Positions 9,392-18,933 of a stretch of 64,000 nt of DNA are shown here, piece after piece. The notes under the pieces were generated by a model, which saw nothing but the letters and a program-made list of their open reading frames with translations, was not told the DNA's origin and did not search any database. The position numbers and the translations under genes were made by a program. The DNA comes from Spirosoma arboris. Lineage in GTDB: Bacteria; Bacteroidota; Bacteroidia; Cytophagales; Spirosomataceae. The stretch lies in NCBI RefSeq assembly GCF_009754945.1, contig NZ_WPIN01000001.1, positions 868,001-932,000 on the forward strand, in the 5' to 3' direction. The first letter of the stretch is position 1; the number at the start of each line of letters is the position of its first letter.

Positions 9392-11551
9392 ATGAAGATA
9401 ATTCATCAAACCCTAAACCAGCTGGGAATAGCCACTCTGGTTGTCTCTGGTCTTTTCTGTCTGACTAGCCAGCCTGGTTTAGCGCAAATTCAATCCAAGA
9501 CCGGGCAACCCGTCAGTTCGAGCAGTAAGCAGCCAGCTCCGGCTCCCAAAGGCTTAGCTAAAGTAGAAGCCGATCCCGAAAAAGAGGACGATTTTTACAA
9601 ACTGATTTCACTATCTGTTCCGGAAGATGTCATTCTGGAAGTGGGTGGCATGGCTACGCTACCCGACGGTGGTCTGGCGATCTGTACGCGCCGGGGTGAT
9701 GTATGGCTAGTGACAAATCCGTACATAAGTGGTACGGAGCGCCCAACGTACAAACGGTTTGCTTCTGGTTTACACGAACCGCTGGGGCTGGCTTACAAAG
9801 ATGGGGATATCTACGTCACTCAGCGGAGTGAAATAACCCGGCTGCATGATGCGGATGGCGACGGACGCGCTGATTCCTATGACAAAATCTATTCGTGGCC
9901 GCTCTCGGGTAACTACCACGAATATTCGTATGGGCCAACCTTTCTGCCGAATGGCAACATGCTGGTTACCCTGAATGTAGGCTGGAGCAATAGCCTAGGG
10001 CACGGGGTGAGTCTGGCTCCCTGGCGCGGCTGGACGCTGGAAATTACGCCCGACGGCAAAATGATGCCCTTTGCGGCTGGGATGCGGTCGCCAGCGGGTT
10101 ATGGCATGAACGCAGCTGGCGATTTCTTTTACACCGAAAACCAGGGTGACTGGGTTGGATCGGGGCGAATTTCACAGGTTGAGAAAGGCGATTTTCTGGG
10201 CAATGCCGAAAGCCTTCGCTGGACGGATTTACCGGGTTCTCCATTGAAACTAAAACCAGAAGAGGTGCCCAATACGGGCGAACCTTTATATGACGTAGCC
10301 AAACGATTTCCAGCCCTGAAAGCGCCCGCTGTCTGGTTGCCACATGGTATTCTGGGCATATCGACATCTGGATTTCTGTCCGACAATACCAACGGTAAAT
10401 TCGGTCCTTTTGCGAATCAGGTGTTCGTTGGCGATCAGGGACAAAGCATTCTTTCGCGGGTTGATTTCGAGAAAGTGAAAGGTGAGTATCAGGGCGTTGT
10501 TTTTCCTTTTCGGGAAGGCTTCTCGTCGGGCGTGCTGCGGATGGTATGGGGTCACGATGCCTCTATGTTCGTAGGCATGACCAGCCGGGGTTGGTCGTCG
10601 ACCGGGAAAGAGTTGTATAGTTTGCAGCGTGTGGTCTGGACAGGGCGAATGCCGTTCGAAATGAAGACCATTCACGCTATGCCCGACGGCTTCGAAATTG
10701 AGTTTACGGCCCCGGTTGATCAGGAATTAGCCGCCGATCCGGCTTCCTACAAAGTGACCGGATTCAATTATAAATACCATGCTACGTATGGCAGTCCCGT
10801 TATTAACCGGGCTGGCTGCCCTATCCGGGGCATCGTGGTATCGAAAGATGGACTGAAAGCGCGATTAGTGGTGGATAGCCTGCGACTGGGTTATATCCAC
10901 GAAATCACGACCAATGGAGTTCGCTCGGAAACGGGTCGGGCGTTGTTGCATAATGTTGGTTACTATACGCTGAATAACCTTCCTGATGGCGAAAAGCTTG
11001 CCATTGCACCTGCCGCTCCCAAGCATGATCATGCCGAAATGGGTATGGCTTCGACGGCTTCAACTCCGCCTGTAAATGCAAAATCGACAGCGGCTAAAGC
11101 AAAGGCTACTACAACAAAAGTCAGTCCGACTAAAGCAACAGCCAAGCGCGTAACCGAACTACCGGCAGGTTGGGGCGAACCCGATTATACGATCACGCTA
11201 GGCACTAAACCTGGACTAAAATTTACGCCAGAGCAGTTCCAGGTCAGGGCAGGTAGTAAAGTGCGTATTATCTTTAATAACGAGGACGATATGCTTCACA
11301 ACTTTGTGGTTGTTCAACCCGGTTCGGCTATTCAGGTGGGTGAGTTGGCTATGAAATTAGGGCTGGAAGGGCAAGAGAAAAATTACATTCCGGCTACCGA
11401 TAAAGTGCTGCATCACACCAATCTGTTGCAGCCCAACACAAACGAAACCATTTACTTCATTGCCCCCGAAAAACCTGGCGATTATACCTACGAATGCTCT
11501 GTTCCAGGTCATTTTTATGTAATGCAGGGCACGATGAAGGTAACAAAATAG
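9392..11551 (+). CDS. Secreted beta-propeller (sorbosone/glucose dehydrogenase-like) fused to an azurin-like cupredoxin
   Basis: A signal peptide (about 1-31) is followed by a six-bladed propeller-like domain (about 60-420) of the type in soluble quinoprotein dehydrogenases, then an Ig-like stretch, an Ala/Thr/Lys linker (about 555-590) and a type I copper domain (about 600-719). The copper ligands are visible: H636 in LHNFVV, C702, H707 and M711. The C-x4-H-x3-M spacing matches azurin. The fusion suggests electron transfer from an oxidised substrate to copper in the periplasm, but PQQ binding cannot be confirmed. Several PVC and Bacteroidota proteins share this plan. Confidence 0.8.
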   Translation: MKIIHQTLNQLGIATLVVSGLFCLTSQPGLAQIQSKTGQPVSSSSKQPAPAPKGLAKVEADPEKEDDFYKLISLSVPEDVILEVGGMATLPDGGLAICTRRGDVWLVTNPYISGTERPTYKRFASGLHEPLGLAYKDGDIYVTQRSEITRLHDADGDGRADSYDKIYSWPLSGNYHEYSYGPTFLPNGNMLVTLNVGWSNSLGHGVSLAPWRGWTLEITPDGKMMPFAAGMRSPAGYGMNAAGDFFYTENQGDWVGSGRISQVEKGDFLGNAESLRWTDLPGSPLKLKPEEVPNTGEPLYDVAKRFPALKAPAVWLPHGILGISTSGFLSDNTNGKFGPFANQVFVGDQGQSILSRVDFEKVKGEYQGVVFPFREGFSSGVLRMVWGHDASMFVGMTSRGWSSTGKELYSLQRVVWTGRMPFEMKTIHAMPDGFEIEFTAPVDQELAADPASYKVTGFNYKYHATYGSPVINRAGCPIRGIVVSKDGLKARLVVDSLRLGYIHEITTNGVRSETGRALLHNVGYYTLNNLPDGEKLAIAPAAPKHDHAEMGMASTASTPPVNAKSTAAKAKATTTKVSPTKATAKRVTELPAGWGEPDYTITLGTKPGLKFTPEQFQVRAGSKVRIIFNNEDDMLHNFVVVQPGSAIQVGELAMKLGLEGQEKNYIPATDKVLHHTNLLQPNTNETIYFIAPEKPGDYTYECSVPGHFYVMQGTMKVTK

Positions 11552-11572
11552 GCCGTTAAACGAGTATAGATT

Positions 11573-11628
11573 AGCAAAAGGGTCAAGCGCTCTGTTGGGA
11601 TTCCAATGGAGCACTTGACCCTTTTGCT
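11573..11628 (+). terminator. Hairpin terminator after the cupredoxin fusion gene
   Basis: Arms 11573-11592 and 11609-11628 are complementary over 19 of 20 positions (start AGCAAAAGGGTCAAG), with T-rich sequence in the second arm. It lies 22 nt after the stop codon and ends the xylose/DUF1080 stretch. Confidence 0.75.
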
Positions 11629-11675
11629 GATGAGACTGTGACCTTAGGCGTTGAGATTATTAAAAAAAATTAAAA

Positions 11676-12875
11676 ATGCAGGTATCTTTGCCGCTTACAC
11701 TTTTTCACCAAAGAATAGTGAAGCCGCATTTATCATTCCTATCTATTTCATTGGCCGTTTGTCTATTCGGCTTATTGATCTCAGTTTCCTCGAAGGTAGC
11801 TGCTCAGACTCCTGCTAAACGGTATGTACTCATTGGGTATGTAAGCGGAAACGGTTGGACAAAAGACCAGATCGAAGCTCGTAAACTCACGCACATTAAC
11901 TATGCGTTTGCCATTCCCGCCGAGAATGGCGAGTTGGCTCCGATTTCGGCTAAAGACGCTGCTAATCTGGCCGCATTGACCTCACTACGGGAAGTTAATA
12001 AAGACCTGAAAATACTAATCTCGGTTGGTGGTTGGGGTGGTTGCAAGTATTTCTCGGATGCTGCGCTGACGGATGCATCACGTCGGAAATTTGCCAACAG
12101 TGCTGTGTCATTCCTGAAAAAATATAAACTCGATGGCGTTGACATTGACTGGGAATATCCAGATCAGATTGGCGCAGGCAATATCTTTCGACCCGAAGAT
12201 AAGGCCAATTTTACCTTGTATCTGAAAGCCATTCGAGATCGACTCGATGAGCAGGGAAAAATAGACAAGCGCACTGGCGCCAATCATTATCTGCTGACAG
12301 CCGCCACCGGGGGCGACACGGTTTTTGTGAACCACACCAATTTGGGAGAAGCTCAGAAATACCTGGATTACGTTAACATCATGACGTATGACCTCTACCA
12401 CGGCAACGATAAAGTTACGGGTCATCATAGCCCATTGGCGCAGTCTAAAAAAGGGGATCAATCGCGCAATAGCTCTATCTCGGCGGTAGAGGGACATATT
12501 CGGACGGGCGTTCCTGCGCGTAAAATCGTACTGGGAATTCCGTTCTACGGGCGTGGCTGGGCCGACGTTCGTCCGGTTGACAATGGTCTGTATCAGCCTT
12601 CTACAGGTAAACACTCGTTCATTAGCCACGATGAACTGGTGGACAAATACATCAATAAAAACGGATTTGTGCGCTATTGGGATGCTGATGCCAAGGCTCC
12701 ATATTTGTGGAATCCAACCTCACGAACCTTTATTTCCTATGCCGATGTCGAATCGTTCGTTCCGAAGCTGGACTATGTGAAAAAGAAAGGCCTGGGAGGA
12801 ATTATGTTCTGGGAGTACATCTACGATCTAAAGCACAAAGCGCTTCTTGATCCAGTCGTCAATGGTCTGAAATAA
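11676..12875 (+). CDS. Secreted GH18 chitinase
   Basis: This is a glycoside hydrolase family 18 TIM barrel with the catalytic motif D153-x-x-D156-x-D158-x-E160 (DGVDIDWEYP), so it should cleave beta-1,4-GlcNAc polymers by substrate-assisted catalysis. SVGGWGG and MTYDLYHG are further family marks. A hydrophobic signal peptide precedes AAQTPAKRY. The ATG at 11676 overlaps a promoter-like TATCTTTG (11683-11690). A GTG at 11718 would give a shorter, better-shaped signal peptide, so the true start is uncertain. No chitin-binding module is present. The GH2 enzyme downstream may complete chito-oligomer breakdown. Confidence 0.9.
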   Translation: MQVSLPLTLFHQRIVKPHLSFLSISLAVCLFGLLISVSSKVAAQTPAKRYVLIGYVSGNGWTKDQIEARKLTHINYAFAIPAENGELAPISAKDAANLAALTSLREVNKDLKILISVGGWGGCKYFSDAALTDASRRKFANSAVSFLKKYKLDGVDIDWEYPDQIGAGNIFRPEDKANFTLYLKAIRDRLDEQGKIDKRTGANHYLLTAATGGDTVFVNHTNLGEAQKYLDYVNIMTYDLYHGNDKVTGHHSPLAQSKKGDQSRNSSISAVEGHIRTGVPARKIVLGIPFYGRGWADVRPVDNGLYQPSTGKHSFISHDELVDKYINKNGFVRYWDADAKAPYLWNPTSRTFISYADVESFVPKLDYVKKKGLGGIMFWEYIYDLKHKALLDPVVNGLK

Positions 12876-12928
12876 CCTTATACTGACGATTCCTGTACCC
12901 ACGAAGAAGACAACCATTAACGGGCTTT

Positions 12929-12951
12929 TATCCTGTTAATCCTGTCAGAAA
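12929..12951. repeat. Partial ATCCTGT repeat
   Basis: The segment holds TTATCCTGTTAATCCTGTC, two near-tandem ATCCTGT units matching the core of the long inverted repeat at 26975-27057. It appears to be a remnant or half copy in the gap before the GH2 gene. Confidence 0.4.
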
Positions 12952-12979
12952 TTATCACCCGCAACCTGAATTCCGATTA

Positions 12980-15619
12980 ATGAAATTCCTCAACTACCTA
13001 CTGATCGCTTTGCTATTGACTATCCCGTTCTGGACGAAAGCGCAAAGACAGTATGAACTGAATACAGGTTGGCAGTGCAGTCCGATCACAAAGACGAAGG
13101 ATGCGGGTTTAGCCATTTCTGTGCCAACGTATTCACTATCAAGCTGGTTACCCGCCGTTGTTCCGGGAACTGTTCTGACAACCATGCTGGCGAATAAGCA
13201 GGTGCCTGATCCATTTTACGGGATGAACAACAACAAAATCCCGGATATCTATACCACTGGGCGTGACTACTACACCTATTGGTTTGCGAAAGATTTTCAG
13301 GAAGTGCCCAAAGCGGGCGAACAGGTGTGGCTGAATTTTAGGGGGATCAACTACAGTTGCGATGTGTTTCTGAACGGCCAGCAAGTCAACAAGCGCCCAT
13401 TTGTGGGTATGTTTCTGCGACAGTCGTTTAACATTACGTCGCTGCTTCGGAAGGATGGTAAAAACCGATTGGCGGTTATTGTTCATCCGCCCGATCCAGT
13501 TGGAAATCCCAATGGTGGACAAGGGGGCGATGGGACTATTGCCAAAAACGTGGCGCATCAATACGTAGCGGGCTGGGACTGGATTCAGCCCATTCGGGAC
13601 CGGAACACGGGAATCTGGGACAAAGTGACCATCGAAAAGACAGGTACTGTCAACCTGAAAAATCCACACGTTGTTACGATCGTTCCCGGCAAACGCCTTT
13701 CCGATGGGCTGCAACAACCGGCTACTGTCCGCGTATCCGCCGAGCTGGAAAATACATCTGCTACCCGGCAGACAGGCGTGGTACGTTATACGCTAAACGG
13801 GCAGATCGTTACGAAGGCTGTTAGTCTGGCTCCCAACACAACAACAATCGTTGATTTACCCGCGCTGACGCTGGCTAAGCCGAAGTTGTGGTGGCCTGCT
13901 GGTTATGGAGAACAACACCTGTATCCGATGAACATACAGTTCCTGGCGGGTGATAAGGCCGTATCGGATGAGGAAAATCTATTGGTGGGTGTTCGAGAAA
14001 TTCAGACCGAGTGGAACAGTACGACCCGAAGTCGCCAGATCTTGGTCAATGGGCAGAAGGTGTTCATCAAAGGAGCCAACTGGATTGTTTCCGATGCGAT
14101 GCTGCGATTTACGCCCGAGCGATACAATGCAGAAATCCGATTCCACCGCGATATGAATCTGAACCTGATTCGTATCTGGGGTGGTGCCTTATCAGAACGA
14201 CCGGAATTCTACCAGGCCTGTGACAAATACGGGCTGTTGGTGATGCAGGATTTCTGGGGATCGGGCGATTGTAATGGTCGCTGGGTCGATCCGATGAAGA
14301 AAGAAGATCAGTGGACACGCCGGAATTACCCCGACGATCACGGCCTTTTTCTAACATCGGCGATTGATCAGATCAAGATGATCCGCAATTATGCATCACT
14401 GGCGATCTGGTGCGGAGGAAATGAAATTACCTTGCCGCAAGACATCATGACACCCCTCCGTGACTCGATTTTGACGAAACTGGATGGCACGCGCTGGTTC
14501 ATTGATTACTCGAACTCGGATGAAATGTCGTTCAACTTTCTGGGCGGAAACGGTGATGGTCCGTATGGTATTCAGCCAATTAGCCAATTCTGGTCGCACC
14601 GAACCTGGCCATTTAATTCAGAAGTGGGTTCGGTTGGCGTGGGTGATTATACGTCATTGGAGCGGTTCATTCCCAGGGAGAACTTAGTCGCACCCATTTA
14701 TGCGAAAAACGGTAAAAGTCAGGTCGATTCAGTTTGGGATTACCACAAATACATTGGTTACGATGCCTCCATCGATCCATATGGCAAAGCAACCGACGTG
14801 CGCGATTTCGCCAGGAAAGCACAGCTCGTCAATTACGATCAATACCGGGCCTTGATGGAAGGATTCAGCTCGCACATGTGGGACTGGTATACTGGAACAA
14901 TCATCTGGAAAACGCAGAACCCCTGGACGGCCCTGCGGGGGCAGATGTACGATTACTACCTTGATCCCAATGCCTGTCTCTACGGCCTGCATAATGGGAG
15001 CGAACCGCTACACATCATGTACAATCCCGTCGATAGCATGGTGATGGTCGTGAATAATACATTTCGCTACTATCGGGATATGATGATGGTGATCAAGGTC
15101 TACGACATGGCTGGTAAAGAAACTACACTTACCCAGGTGTTTTCTGAAATAGGCTCTACACTGGTTCGCCCGTACGTGCCGATTGGTCGTTCGTTGCAAG
15201 CGCTGACCAAAGACAAAGGAGCGTTTCTGATGTTGCAATTGCTCGACCTGAACAAGAAACCCATCAGCGAAAATATGTACTGGCTACCTGATGAAAAAGG
15301 GACATATTCTGGCTTGCAGCAACTGGCGAAAGCCCCCGTTCAGGTGAAAGCCCGGCTAGTGGCCAGCGGAAAAATAGACGTAACCCTAACGAACCCCGCC
15401 GGAAATCCGGTTGCGTTTTTCAATCGACTGTCGCTGGTCGATGCGACAACGAAAACGCGTCTGCTACCCGTATTCTACAGCGATAACTACATATCGATAC
15501 CGCCCGGTCAGCAGAAAAGTATACTTATTGAGTTCACGCCGACCACTACAAATACACCGATGGTGTCGGTAGAGGGTTGGAACGTGACCGAGCAGTACAT
15601 TCCGATAGCTATCCCGTGA
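12980..15619 (+). CDS. Secreted GH2 exo-glycosidase (exo-beta-glucosaminidase / beta-mannosidase-like)
   Basis: A signal peptide (about 1-22) leads an 879-aa family 2 enzyme: sugar-binding jelly roll (about 30-220), Ig-like domain (about 225-335), TIM barrel (about 340-690) and C-terminal Ig-like domains. The acid/base Glu is in CGGNE (E482) and the nucleophile is probably E548 in NSEVGS. The layout resembles exo-beta-D-glucosaminidase CsxA and plant-type endo-beta-mannosidase more than LacZ. Position just after a chitinase favours chitosan or GlcN-oligomer hydrolysis, but mannoside substrates remain possible. Confidence 0.85.
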   Translation: MKFLNYLLIALLLTIPFWTKAQRQYELNTGWQCSPITKTKDAGLAISVPTYSLSSWLPAVVPGTVLTTMLANKQVPDPFYGMNNNKIPDIYTTGRDYYTYWFAKDFQEVPKAGEQVWLNFRGINYSCDVFLNGQQVNKRPFVGMFLRQSFNITSLLRKDGKNRLAVIVHPPDPVGNPNGGQGGDGTIAKNVAHQYVAGWDWIQPIRDRNTGIWDKVTIEKTGTVNLKNPHVVTIVPGKRLSDGLQQPATVRVSAELENTSATRQTGVVRYTLNGQIVTKAVSLAPNTTTIVDLPALTLAKPKLWWPAGYGEQHLYPMNIQFLAGDKAVSDEENLLVGVREIQTEWNSTTRSRQILVNGQKVFIKGANWIVSDAMLRFTPERYNAEIRFHRDMNLNLIRIWGGALSERPEFYQACDKYGLLVMQDFWGSGDCNGRWVDPMKKEDQWTRRNYPDDHGLFLTSAIDQIKMIRNYASLAIWCGGNEITLPQDIMTPLRDSILTKLDGTRWFIDYSNSDEMSFNFLGGNGDGPYGIQPISQFWSHRTWPFNSEVGSVGVGDYTSLERFIPRENLVAPIYAKNGKSQVDSVWDYHKYIGYDASIDPYGKATDVRDFARKAQLVNYDQYRALMEGFSSHMWDWYTGTIIWKTQNPWTALRGQMYDYYLDPNACLYGLHNGSEPLHIMYNPVDSMVMVVNNTFRYYRDMMMVIKVYDMAGKETTLTQVFSEIGSTLVRPYVPIGRSLQALTKDKGAFLMLQLLDLNKKPISENMYWLPDEKGTYSGLQQLAKAPVQVKARLVASGKIDVTLTNPAGNPVAFFNRLSLVDATTKTRLLPVFYSDNYISIPPGQQKSILIEFTPTTTNTPMVSVEGWNVTEQYIPIAIP

Positions 15620-15703
15620 AAAATGCTATTTCCGGGCTACCGGACACTGCTACAGTTTACCTATCGTCAATAGATTCAAAGAATAAAATTCCCAACTTAT
15701 TCT

Positions 15704-15825
15704 TGTCCAATCATGGACAATGATTCGTCCGTTTCTGGACATCACTTTTTCTATTATCAAGCTGGTTTTGCTCTAAAGGCTCTTTTTTAACTCTGGCACC
15801 AGATTTGATTTAAGATATTGTATCT
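15704..15825 (+). promoter_or_regulatory. Promoter/operator region of PadR-permease cassette 1
   Basis: Three palindromes precede padR: TGTCCA-atca-TGGACA (15704-15719), GTCC-gtttct-GGAC (15727-15740) and AGATA-ttg-TATCT (15813-15825). All three recur with nearly the same spacing before the second cassette at 50629-50751. The last lies 22 nt before the ATG and is the best candidate for a PadR autoregulatory site. The rest of the 15620-15847 gap shows nothing else. Confidence 0.6.
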
Positions 15826-15847
15826 AATAAAATAGCCTGACACTCGC

Positions 15848-16186
15848 ATGAAAAAGACCGTATTGGGGGAGTTGGAAGAGCTGGTGTTGCTGGTTGTGGC
15901 TGCTAGTACCGAAGAGGTCTATGGCGTTCCGGTTATGGAAGAACTTCAACGCCAGACAGGCCGAAGCTTCACCGTCAGTGCAGTGCATACAACCCTGTAT
16001 CGACTCGAAGAAAAAGGATTTCTATCGTCCTCGGTGGGCGGGGCAACTGCCGAGCGGGGAGGACGCCGTAAGCGGCTGTTTGCCTTAACAGCGGCCGGTG
16101 GCCGGGTATTGCTTGAGATTCAGCAGATGCGTAATCAACTCTGGCAGTCCATTCCTGAGGGGAAATTTGACTTGCTGGGGCTATGA
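15848..16186 (+). CDS. PadR family transcriptional regulator
   Basis: A 112-aa PadR winged helix: the N-terminal helix MKKTVLGELEELVLL, recognition region SFTVSAVHTTLYRLEEKGF and the wing with RGGRRKRLFALT. PadR proteins usually repress their neighbour and respond to small ligands or membrane stress. The stop overlaps the start of the permease gene (ATGA), showing translational coupling. It differs from the second PadR at 50773 at about 14 of 112 residues by eye. Confidence 0.92.
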   Translation: MKKTVLGELEELVLLVVAASTEEVYGVPVMEELQRQTGRSFTVSAVHTTLYRLEEKGFLSSSVGGATAERGGRRKRLFALTAAGGRVLLEIQQMRNQLWQSIPEGKFDLLGL

Positions 16187-18873
16187 GTAAGCAACCTAAC
16201 CCGAATGAGCCCCCCTATGCTGGCTCACCAACTCCTCGTTGGGCTGACCGTCTCCTGGAATGGTTCGTGGCTCCACACCTATTGGAGTACGTGCAGGGAG
16301 ATTTGCAGGAAGTATTCTATAAGCGCGTGGAGCAGGTAGGGCTGACCCGCGCTCGGCGCGAGTACGGCTGGGCGGTGCTCCACTGCTTAACTCCGTTTTT
16401 TCATAAGTCACTTTCTAAACATCCTCAACCTGCACTAACGGATATGCTACGCAACTATGTCAAAATCGCATTTCGTAACCTTGCCAAAAACAAGGGGTAC
16501 TCATTCATCAACATTGCAGGGCTTGCCATGGGCATGGCTGTGACGATGCTCATTGGGCTTTGGATTTACGATGAACTTTCGTTTAACCAGTATCATAAAA
16601 ATTATGAGACCATTGCCCAGGTGAGGAGGTTGTATACAGACCCCAATATCCAAAAAACGGATGGAACAGATGCGATGCAACTTCCGATGGGGACCGCTCT
16701 AAAACGGAATTACCAGCACTATTTTAAGCATACCTTGATGGCCTGGTGGGTTGGGGAGTATACGCTTTCGACGGAGGATAAAAAAATGCCCAAAAAAGGG
16801 GAATTTATTGAAGCAGGCGCGTTGGAAATGCTTTCGCTGAACATGCTCAAAGGAAACTATGCATCGTTGACTGAACTTCACTCGATTGTGCTGTCAAAAT
16901 CAGCATCGGAAGCCATTTTTGGTCAGGAAGATCCCATCAATAAACGACTAAAAATTGACAACAGAATTGAGGTGACCGTAACAGGTGTATATGAAGATAT
17001 ACCTCGAAATAATCGGTTTGGTGAAGTGCAGTTTTTTTCGCCCTGGGACTTATGGGTTGCGTCAAATGATTGGATCAAACAAACTGAAAACGATTGGGGC
17101 AACAGTTCATTTCCTATTTATGTGCAGTTGCAGCCTACTATTTCACTAGAAACAGCCAATGCTCGTATCAACGATTTTTATCAGAAAAGCACGCCAAAAG
17201 ACATGGCTGGGCGGGCAGCAAAATACAAGTACGCAGTTTTTTTGTACCCGATGAACGAGTGGCATTTGTATTCGGAACTTAAAAATGGTAGGCCTGCGGG
17301 TGGGCGCATCACATTTGTTTGGCTTTTTGGTATTGTCGGCCTTTTTGTCTTGCTGTTGGCTTGTATCAATTTTATGAATTTGAGTACCGCAAGGAGCGAA
17401 AAACGAGCGAAAGAAATAGGTGTGCGGAAAGCCATTGGCTCGTTGAAAAATCAGCTTGTTCAGCAGTTTTTAAGCGAATCCTTCTTGGTGGTTATGTTGT
17501 CGTTTGTAGTGTCAATGGTACTCATTTCAATCGCTCTTCCCTGGTTTAATCAAGTGGCAGACAAAGAATTATCGTTGCCGGTTGAAAGACCACTTTTTTG
17601 GTTGTTCAATCTGGTATTTATTACTGTCACCGCCTTTTTAGCTGGCGCTTATCCTGCGTTTTACTTGTCTGCTTTTCAGCCAGTAAAAGTTCTGAAAGGA
17701 CCATCCAGTCCGGGCACCTTTCGATTAGGACGCTTTGCGGCTTTACCTCGAAAAATCCTGGTGGTTGTCCAATTTGTCGTTTCGATTGTTTTGATTATCG
17801 GCACCATCGTCGTCTACAAACAAATTCAATTTGCCCAGGATCGCCCCGTGGGCTATAATCGGGAAGGCCTGATTACGATTCCGAAAAATGATCCCAAGTA
17901 TGCCGGTAAACTGGATGTGTTACGAAGCGAGTTGCTCAATACAGGCATGGTGGCTGGCATGGAGCTGTCGTCAAGCCCTCTGACAGCCGTTCGAAACAAT
18001 ATGGGTGGTTTTAATTGGAAAGGCAAAGACCCTGAGATAGCTGACGATTTTGCTTTAACCGATGTATCGTATGGATTCGGTCAAGTGGTGGGTTGGCAGT
18101 TAATTGCAGGTCGGGATTTTTCCAAAGCCTTTACCACCGACAGTACGAAAATGATCATCAATGAATCGGCCGCTAACTACCTTGGTCTGAAAAACCCTAT
18201 AGGAGAATTTATCACCTTTTATGACGGCAAAACATCCCGGCAAATTATTGGCGTGGTTAAGGATATGGTCAGGACCTCGCCCTATGAGCCCCAGAAGCGT
18301 GCGTTTTTCTTTTTAGATGCTAATTATGCTGCCGCCAGCCAGATTGCTATAAAAATCAAACCAACCGTCAGTGCTACCGAAGCCCTACCAAAAATCGAAG
18401 CCGTTTTCAAGAAAGTAGTCCCTTCGGCAGCCTTCGATTACAAATTTGTTGATGAAGAATACGCTAAAAAATTCAGTAATGAAGAAAGGATCAGTAAGCT
18501 TGCTTCGTTTTTTGCAACACTGGCCATTTTCATCAGTTGCCTGGGTCTGTTCGGGCTGGCTTCGTTCATCGCCGAACAACGTACCAAAGAGATTGGAGTT
18601 CGCAAAGTGTTGGGTGCTTCAGTGCTGAATCTATGGGGATTACTCTCTAAAGACTTCGTGTTTCTGATCGTCATTGCGCTGGGGATAGCAATCCCAACGG
18701 CCTGGTATTTTCTAACTGGTTGGCTCCAGAATTATACCTATCGGACTGAAATCTCCTGGTGGATTTTTGCCGTGTCGGGCCTTGGGGCTCTATTGGTTAC
18801 TCTACTGACAGTCAGTTTCCAAAGCATCAAAGCCGCTTTGATAAATCCGGTCAAAAGTTTACGTTCAGAGTAA
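16183..18873 (+). CDS. MacB/FtsX-type permease with N-terminal prefix domain, cassette 1
   Basis: An 896-aa membrane protein. Residues 1-85 form the soluble prefix (RWADRLLEWFVAPHLLEYVQ...). Then two repeats follow of a TM helix, a periplasmic MacB-type core domain and an FtsX three-helix permease block, for about eight TM segments. The conserved coupling motif occurs twice (EIGVRKAIGS and EIGVRKVLGA). There is no ATPase domain and no ABC ATPase gene next door. Paralogue at 51134 shares the prefix closely but diverges in the body. The first half appears more AT-rich than its surroundings, hinting at a mosaic gene. Confidence 0.88.
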   Translation: MSKQPNPNEPPYAGSPTPRWADRLLEWFVAPHLLEYVQGDLQEVFYKRVEQVGLTRARREYGWAVLHCLTPFFHKSLSKHPQPALTDMLRNYVKIAFRNLAKNKGYSFINIAGLAMGMAVTMLIGLWIYDELSFNQYHKNYETIAQVRRLYTDPNIQKTDGTDAMQLPMGTALKRNYQHYFKHTLMAWWVGEYTLSTEDKKMPKKGEFIEAGALEMLSLNMLKGNYASLTELHSIVLSKSASEAIFGQEDPINKRLKIDNRIEVTVTGVYEDIPRNNRFGEVQFFSPWDLWVASNDWIKQTENDWGNSSFPIYVQLQPTISLETANARINDFYQKSTPKDMAGRAAKYKYAVFLYPMNEWHLYSELKNGRPAGGRITFVWLFGIVGLFVLLLACINFMNLSTARSEKRAKEIGVRKAIGSLKNQLVQQFLSESFLVVMLSFVVSMVLISIALPWFNQVADKELSLPVERPLFWLFNLVFITVTAFLAGAYPAFYLSAFQPVKVLKGPSSPGTFRLGRFAALPRKILVVVQFVVSIVLIIGTIVVYKQIQFAQDRPVGYNREGLITIPKNDPKYAGKLDVLRSELLNTGMVAGMELSSSPLTAVRNNMGGFNWKGKDPEIADDFALTDVSYGFGQVVGWQLIAGRDFSKAFTTDSTKMIINESAANYLGLKNPIGEFITFYDGKTSRQIIGVVKDMVRTSPYEPQKRAFFFLDANYAAASQIAIKIKPTVSATEALPKIEAVFKKVVPSAAFDYKFVDEEYAKKFSNEERISKLASFFATLAIFISCLGLFGLASFIAEQRTKEIGVRKVLGASVLNLWGLLSKDFVFLIVIALGIAIPTAWYFLTGWLQNYTYRTEISWWIFAVSGLGALLVTLLTVSFQSIKAALINPVKSLRSE

Positions 18874-18877
18874 AATG

Positions 18878-18917
18878 CTGATTTCCAGAAAGTAAGTACT
18901 TACTTTCTGGAAATCAG
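18878..18917. terminator. Bidirectional terminator
   Basis: A perfect 40-nt palindrome (CTGATTTCCAGAAAGTAAGT and its complement) lies between the rightward permease gene and the leftward sugar dehydrogenase gene, which converge here. Confidence 0.75.
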
Positions 18918-18933
18918 TCAGATCAGCTAAGCA

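Noticed and set aside
12108..12629. 173-codon antisense ORF in the chitinase gene
   Set aside because: Shadow of the chitinase frame, whose catalytic motif is clear on the plus strand.
13148..13717. 189-codon antisense ORF in the GH2 gene
   Set aside because: It is a shadow of the GH2 reading frame, with no domain.
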